Positions 60,901 to 64,000 of a stretch of DNA of 64,000 nt are shown here, piece by piece. The stretch comes from Mesostigma viride (taxonomy: Eukaryota > Streptophyta > Mesostigmatophyceae > Mesostigmatales > Mesostigmataceae): contig RPFO01000448.1 of the NCBI GenBank assembly GCA_009746045.1, positions 2,321,509 to 2,385,508 on the forward strand, in the 5' to 3' direction. A program made the translations under genes and the position numbers. The stretch's first letter is position 1. Every line of letters starts with the position of its first letter. The notes beneath the pieces were generated by a model, which had not been told where the DNA came from, did not search any database, and saw nothing but the letters and a program-made list of their open reading frames with translations.

Positions 60901-63900
60901 ACAAGCAGGGATCAAGCATTTCCTATGGGAACGGTACCACCGCCCAGCAAACACAACCACGAAAAACTCCACGGCCTGCGCATGCCACCATGCGTGCTGT
61001 AAGCATGCATCATCATGGTGGCCAGACCGGCAAGGAGCCGGCCCACAGGCTACTCAGACGGGCATGGACACGGACCTGCCAACCCAACCCCTGCGGGATC
61101 GCCTTGGATGCCCCCCTGGCCGTCTTTGCGGTCGGTGTCGACGGGCCATTGCTTCCCCCGCTTGCATCCCTCGGCCCCTCCGTGTCGCTGCTGCTCAGAT
61201 CCCCCCCCACGGTCAACGCCTGCAACGGGTGTGCCCGCCCCGAGGCATCGGCGGCCTTGCTGTGGTGGGAATGGCCGTGCGGGCGGCTAGAACTACGAGA
61301 ATGCGACGACGGCGTCGACGGGGTCGCTGGCGACCCGGACCGGTGACGCTTGGCACTGGCACCCGCCACCCCAGGCTTGCGATCAGCCTCGCCGGCCTTT
61401 CCCGACAGGGAGACCTCGTAGGGCCACACCTCGGCGAGCCGCCGTAACAGGAAGACCATGAGCTGAGGGTCCGGCTTGTGCCCCAGCCCCGCCTTGCTGG
61501 CGCTCCCGGGCGCTTTCTCGCCACCTGCGGCACCCTTGTCGTGGCCCTGGGAGGCGGTGACAAGGGACAGGATCACGGAGCTGGTCGTCTGGCGCACGGT
61601 ACTGGCTGGGTGGGCCAGGTAGCGCTCCACGGTGGGGATGTAGGCGGACCAGTTGTCGGCCAAAAAGTCGCACGGGAGGCAGCCGGCCAGCTCACCCAGG
61701 GCGGACAGAAGGCCCTCGGCGGCGGCCGCCTCCAGCAGGCGCGCGGACGCGGCCGACATGGCGGAGAGCTGGGAGGAAAGGAGGCATTGTTGGGGAGGTT
61801 TGGGGGGGAAGGGCAGTATGGAGCGTGATTAGTTATGGAACTTGATTAGTGGACACTAACGAGGGGCAGTATGGAACGTGATTAGTGGACACTAACGAGG
61901 GGCAGTATGGAACATGATTAGTGGACACTAACAAGCTGTTGAATAAAGGAAAAGGCAGCGAACATGGCAGAGAGTTTGGGGGATATTCGTAGGTGGGGCA
62001 TAAGTTTGAGTACAGGAAGGCAGGAGGCAAATAAATTATGGTTGAGTAGATGACAACAGGAGCGGACATGCAGGAGGGATGAGCGGGGGTTGAAGGGATT
62101 ATTTCTTGGTGGGGGGAAGGAGGGAGGGGGGGGAGGGGGTTGTACAGCTAGGTTGAGTAAAGGAAAACAGGAGCGGACATGCCGGAGGGATGAGGGGGGG
62201 TGGCATGAATCTTTGGGGGGGGGAAGGAGGGGGGGGGAAGGAGGGGGGGGGCAGGGGGGTGAGAGTACAGCTAGGTTGAGTGAAGGGTAACAAACAAGTA
62301 ACGGATGTTTAGGTGCGGACAAGAGGGCAAGTTGTGTGGGATGCAGGCAAGGTCGGGGGGCTCGGGGAGGAGGAAATCAATCACGGCCTATCTGATTCCT
62401 TTCGCCCCGATTCAGCCCCCCAAAATGGTTGCCTCGTGGATCTAGACAGGACAACGCGGCAGGTCAACAATGGACAACTAGCCACCGACTGAGTAAAGGG
62501 AACAAAATTTTGCGGGCCAAAGTGGCTACTGGCATCTACACGAAAGCTCACGCGGCTAGCATTTACACACAACTTTAGCATCCACACACACTCTCACGCT
62601 CATAGCTTCTTTCACACGCATCCTCTGGCATCCTTCAGCACCCACGTGCACGGCTCACCTGCCGCAGCTCGGCGACCAGCTCCGACGTGTCGCTCTGGCC
62701 GCCGGCACCATCCATGTGGCGCCCGTACTTGCCCGCCTTGGCCGAGTGCGAGAGCATCGAGTGCGACCGCAGGCGCGCACTCATGAGGCTGAGCGGCGAT
62801 AACGCCGGCGGGTCCCCCGCCCCACCACTCCGACCACTGCCCAATCCGCCAAACCCGCCCCACGTGCTGCCGCGCAGGCTCCCCGCCGAGCTGCACCCAA
62901 ACTCGGACGAGGACGATGGGAGCGAAGAGTGGGGCGTCCCCGTCGCACCAGGTGTCAGGCTGTCGAAGGACCGCCGCGGCGTGCCTGTCCCGTTCCCGCT
63001 GCCGCTCCCCGCCACGGCTGGTGACGGCGACAGCATCGAGTTGGGGATAACCACGCGCTTGAGCACGTTCGAAAACTCTTTGATGCTCGACCCAAGCGCT
63101 TTCCGCTGCGCCGCGAATCGTTTCCTGGGGCTGCGCAACTGGGGCGAGTCCACCCCCCCCACTCCCCCCACAGCAGCCGCCGCGAGCACCCCGTCCGGGG
63201 AAACCTGATCCCTCAACGACCCGCCCGACGCGCCCCCCTTGTCGCCTGTGCCTGCCCTCGCGCCGTTGTGCTCGCCCCATGCCGGAAACATCCCTGCTTG
63301 GGACCCTGCCGCCCCCGTGGCCAACGAGGCCCCTCCCATGCCAGTGGACACGCGGTCCTTTCCTGAGGGCGAGCCGACCGGAACGCTCATCGCTTGCGCC
63401 CCGTTGGATAGAGCACGGACCAGCTGGGCCCCCGTAGGGCTCACTCGCCCCCGCGCCGTACCATCGGCCCCGCCACCGCCACCGCCATCCCCCGCAGGGG
63501 CATCCCCCTCAGGCTCGTCGGTGTCCGATAATGGCTCCAGGGACGAGCTGGGCCATGGCTGCCTCACGTTGCTACCGCCGCTGCCGATGCTGGCGAGCTT
63601 GCCGGGGCTGGCAACGTCCCCATTGCTCGACATGGGTGACACCATGCCGCTGCCACTGCCAGATTTACTATTATTATTACCCCCCGAGGGGCCCGGCCCC
63701 GCTCCCCCCCCTGGGGCGGGTGCAGCCCCCCCCGCCGACGGCTCCTGCAACCGATGGATGATCTCGAAGAAGCACTCGACGGCGGCCGTGTTCTCGAGCT
63801 TCTTCATGAGCGAGGACAGCGCGCGCACCGCGTTCTCCCGTACGGACAGCTGCTCGTGTTCAAGCGCCGAGTACAGTGCCGAGAGCAGGTGACGGGGAAC

Positions 63901-64000
63901 AGTGAGGCTTGTCACCGCCGGCGCGTCGCCAGCATTACTGGCGCCATCGCCGCCCTCGTTCAGCGGGCCCATGCCGCCCAAACCCGCGTCCCAGCTCTTG
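54952..64000 (-). CDS. Very large ARM/HEAT-like alpha-solenoid protein (partial, N-terminus beyond window)
   Basis: Four exons: 62659-64000 (open at the window edge), 61076-61768, 58243-60300 and 54952-57678, all joined in phase 0 with GT-AG borders (CAG|GTGAGC, CAG|GTCCGT, CAG|GTGGGT; acceptors TCCTCCCAG, CCCCACAG, CTGGCAG). At least about 2270 residues. Helical-repeat blocks include RHLLSALYSALEHEQLSVRE, ALSSLMKKLENTAAVECFFE, EWKEGRLLVLDLVLHTLLSS, MARQVVPQLTELLLLLDPQ and REYLLPLALPTLLGLVLSRH, the pattern of HEAT/ARM solenoids. They are separated by long Ser/Gly/Pro/Ala-rich disordered inserts. Near the C-terminus is an acidic WDDWDESSEEE before a last helical block. The family is not identified; HEATR5/SWEETIE-like scaffolds were considered but not shown. 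Disordered inserts and GC-rich codons suggest a cytosolic scaffold in a GC-rich host. Confidence 0.75.
58059..58102. repeat. Direct repeat in intron 3 of the large gene
   Basis: TTCTCCCTATCAAGGAGA occurs twice in tandem; its core ATCAAGGAGA is shared with the hairpin repeat at 28351-28438. Confidence 0.75.
60373..60612. repeat. GGGA tetranucleotide array in an intron of the large gene
   Basis: About 240 bp of GGGA with GGA variants, close to the acceptor side of the 60301-61075 intron. On the coding (minus) strand it is a TCCC polypyrimidine tract just upstream of the acceptor. Confidence 0.97.
60796..60905. repeat. Cluster of inverted and direct repeats in an intron
   Basis: GACATCCAT(C/T)AGTCAAGC occurs about three times directly and at least once inverted (GACTAATGGATGTC), so several hairpins are possible. 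Confidence 0.8.
61824..61930. repeat. 36-bp tandem repeat in an intron
   Basis: About three copies of a unit containing GGGGCAGTATGGAACGTGAT and TAGTGGACACTAACGA. Confidence 0.9.
62040..62295. repeat. Degenerate tandem repeat of about 115-120 bp in an intron
   Basis: Three diverged copies starting TAGGTTGAGT(A/G)..., with AACAGGAGCGGACATGC and long G runs (GGGGGGGAAGGAGGG). Confidence 0.8.

Overview
Eukaryotic nuclear DNA. Genes are split by GT-AG introns, coding exons are GC-rich, and the window holds LINE-like and Ty1/copia-type retroelements, long microsatellites and minisatellites. The overall look fits a microbial photosynthetic eukaryote, possibly a green alga, but no marker in the window fixes the species. 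Several coding frames break at homopolymer runs, which may be long-read indels or true pseudogenisation. All exon models below were built by eye from open frames, splice dinucleotides and intron phase; there is no transcript evidence.

Layout. 0.1-1.8 kb: Ty1/copia-type reverse transcriptase-RNase H fragment. 2.9-15.3 kb (+): an unrecognised multi-exon gene. Its first intron (about 7.1 kb) is almost entirely a CTTGTC hexamer satellite holding an 882-bp perfect palindrome, and a 46-bp minisatellite occupies the ends of introns 1 and 2. 16.3-18.8 kb: LINE ORF2 remnant, a disordered-protein ORF (-) and another 46-bp minisatellite. 19.9-24.1 kb (-): a gene whose last intron is 2.4 kb of GAT, GGTCAT and GGGTAA-type microsatellite. 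24.6-27.3 kb (+): a four-exon gene for a predicted 188-aa secreted protein, divergent from the previous gene. 28.7-31.0 kb (-): intact F-box-like/LRR gene. 35.7-37.7 kb (+): its broken paralogue, followed by a stray copy of the last exon of the 188-aa gene.

38.8-46.3 and 50.5-53.0 kb: a nest of retroelement pieces. Most look like ORF1-only (half-LINE) elements ending in TTAA-type tails, some of which grade into GGAT arrays up to 926 bp. One LINE ORF2 3' end with a zinc motif and a PD-(D/E)xK-like motif is also present. 49.1-49.9 kb: a two-exon gene tail (+) and a small secreted-protein candidate (-). 54.1-54.6 kb: a short exon cluster (-). 55.0-64.0 kb (-): at least four exons of a very large alpha-solenoid (ARM/HEAT-like) protein running off the right edge.

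The host genes show no shared pathway. The common theme is repeat biology: satellites confined to introns, microsatellites growing from retroelement tails, and a fold-back element inserted in a satellite.
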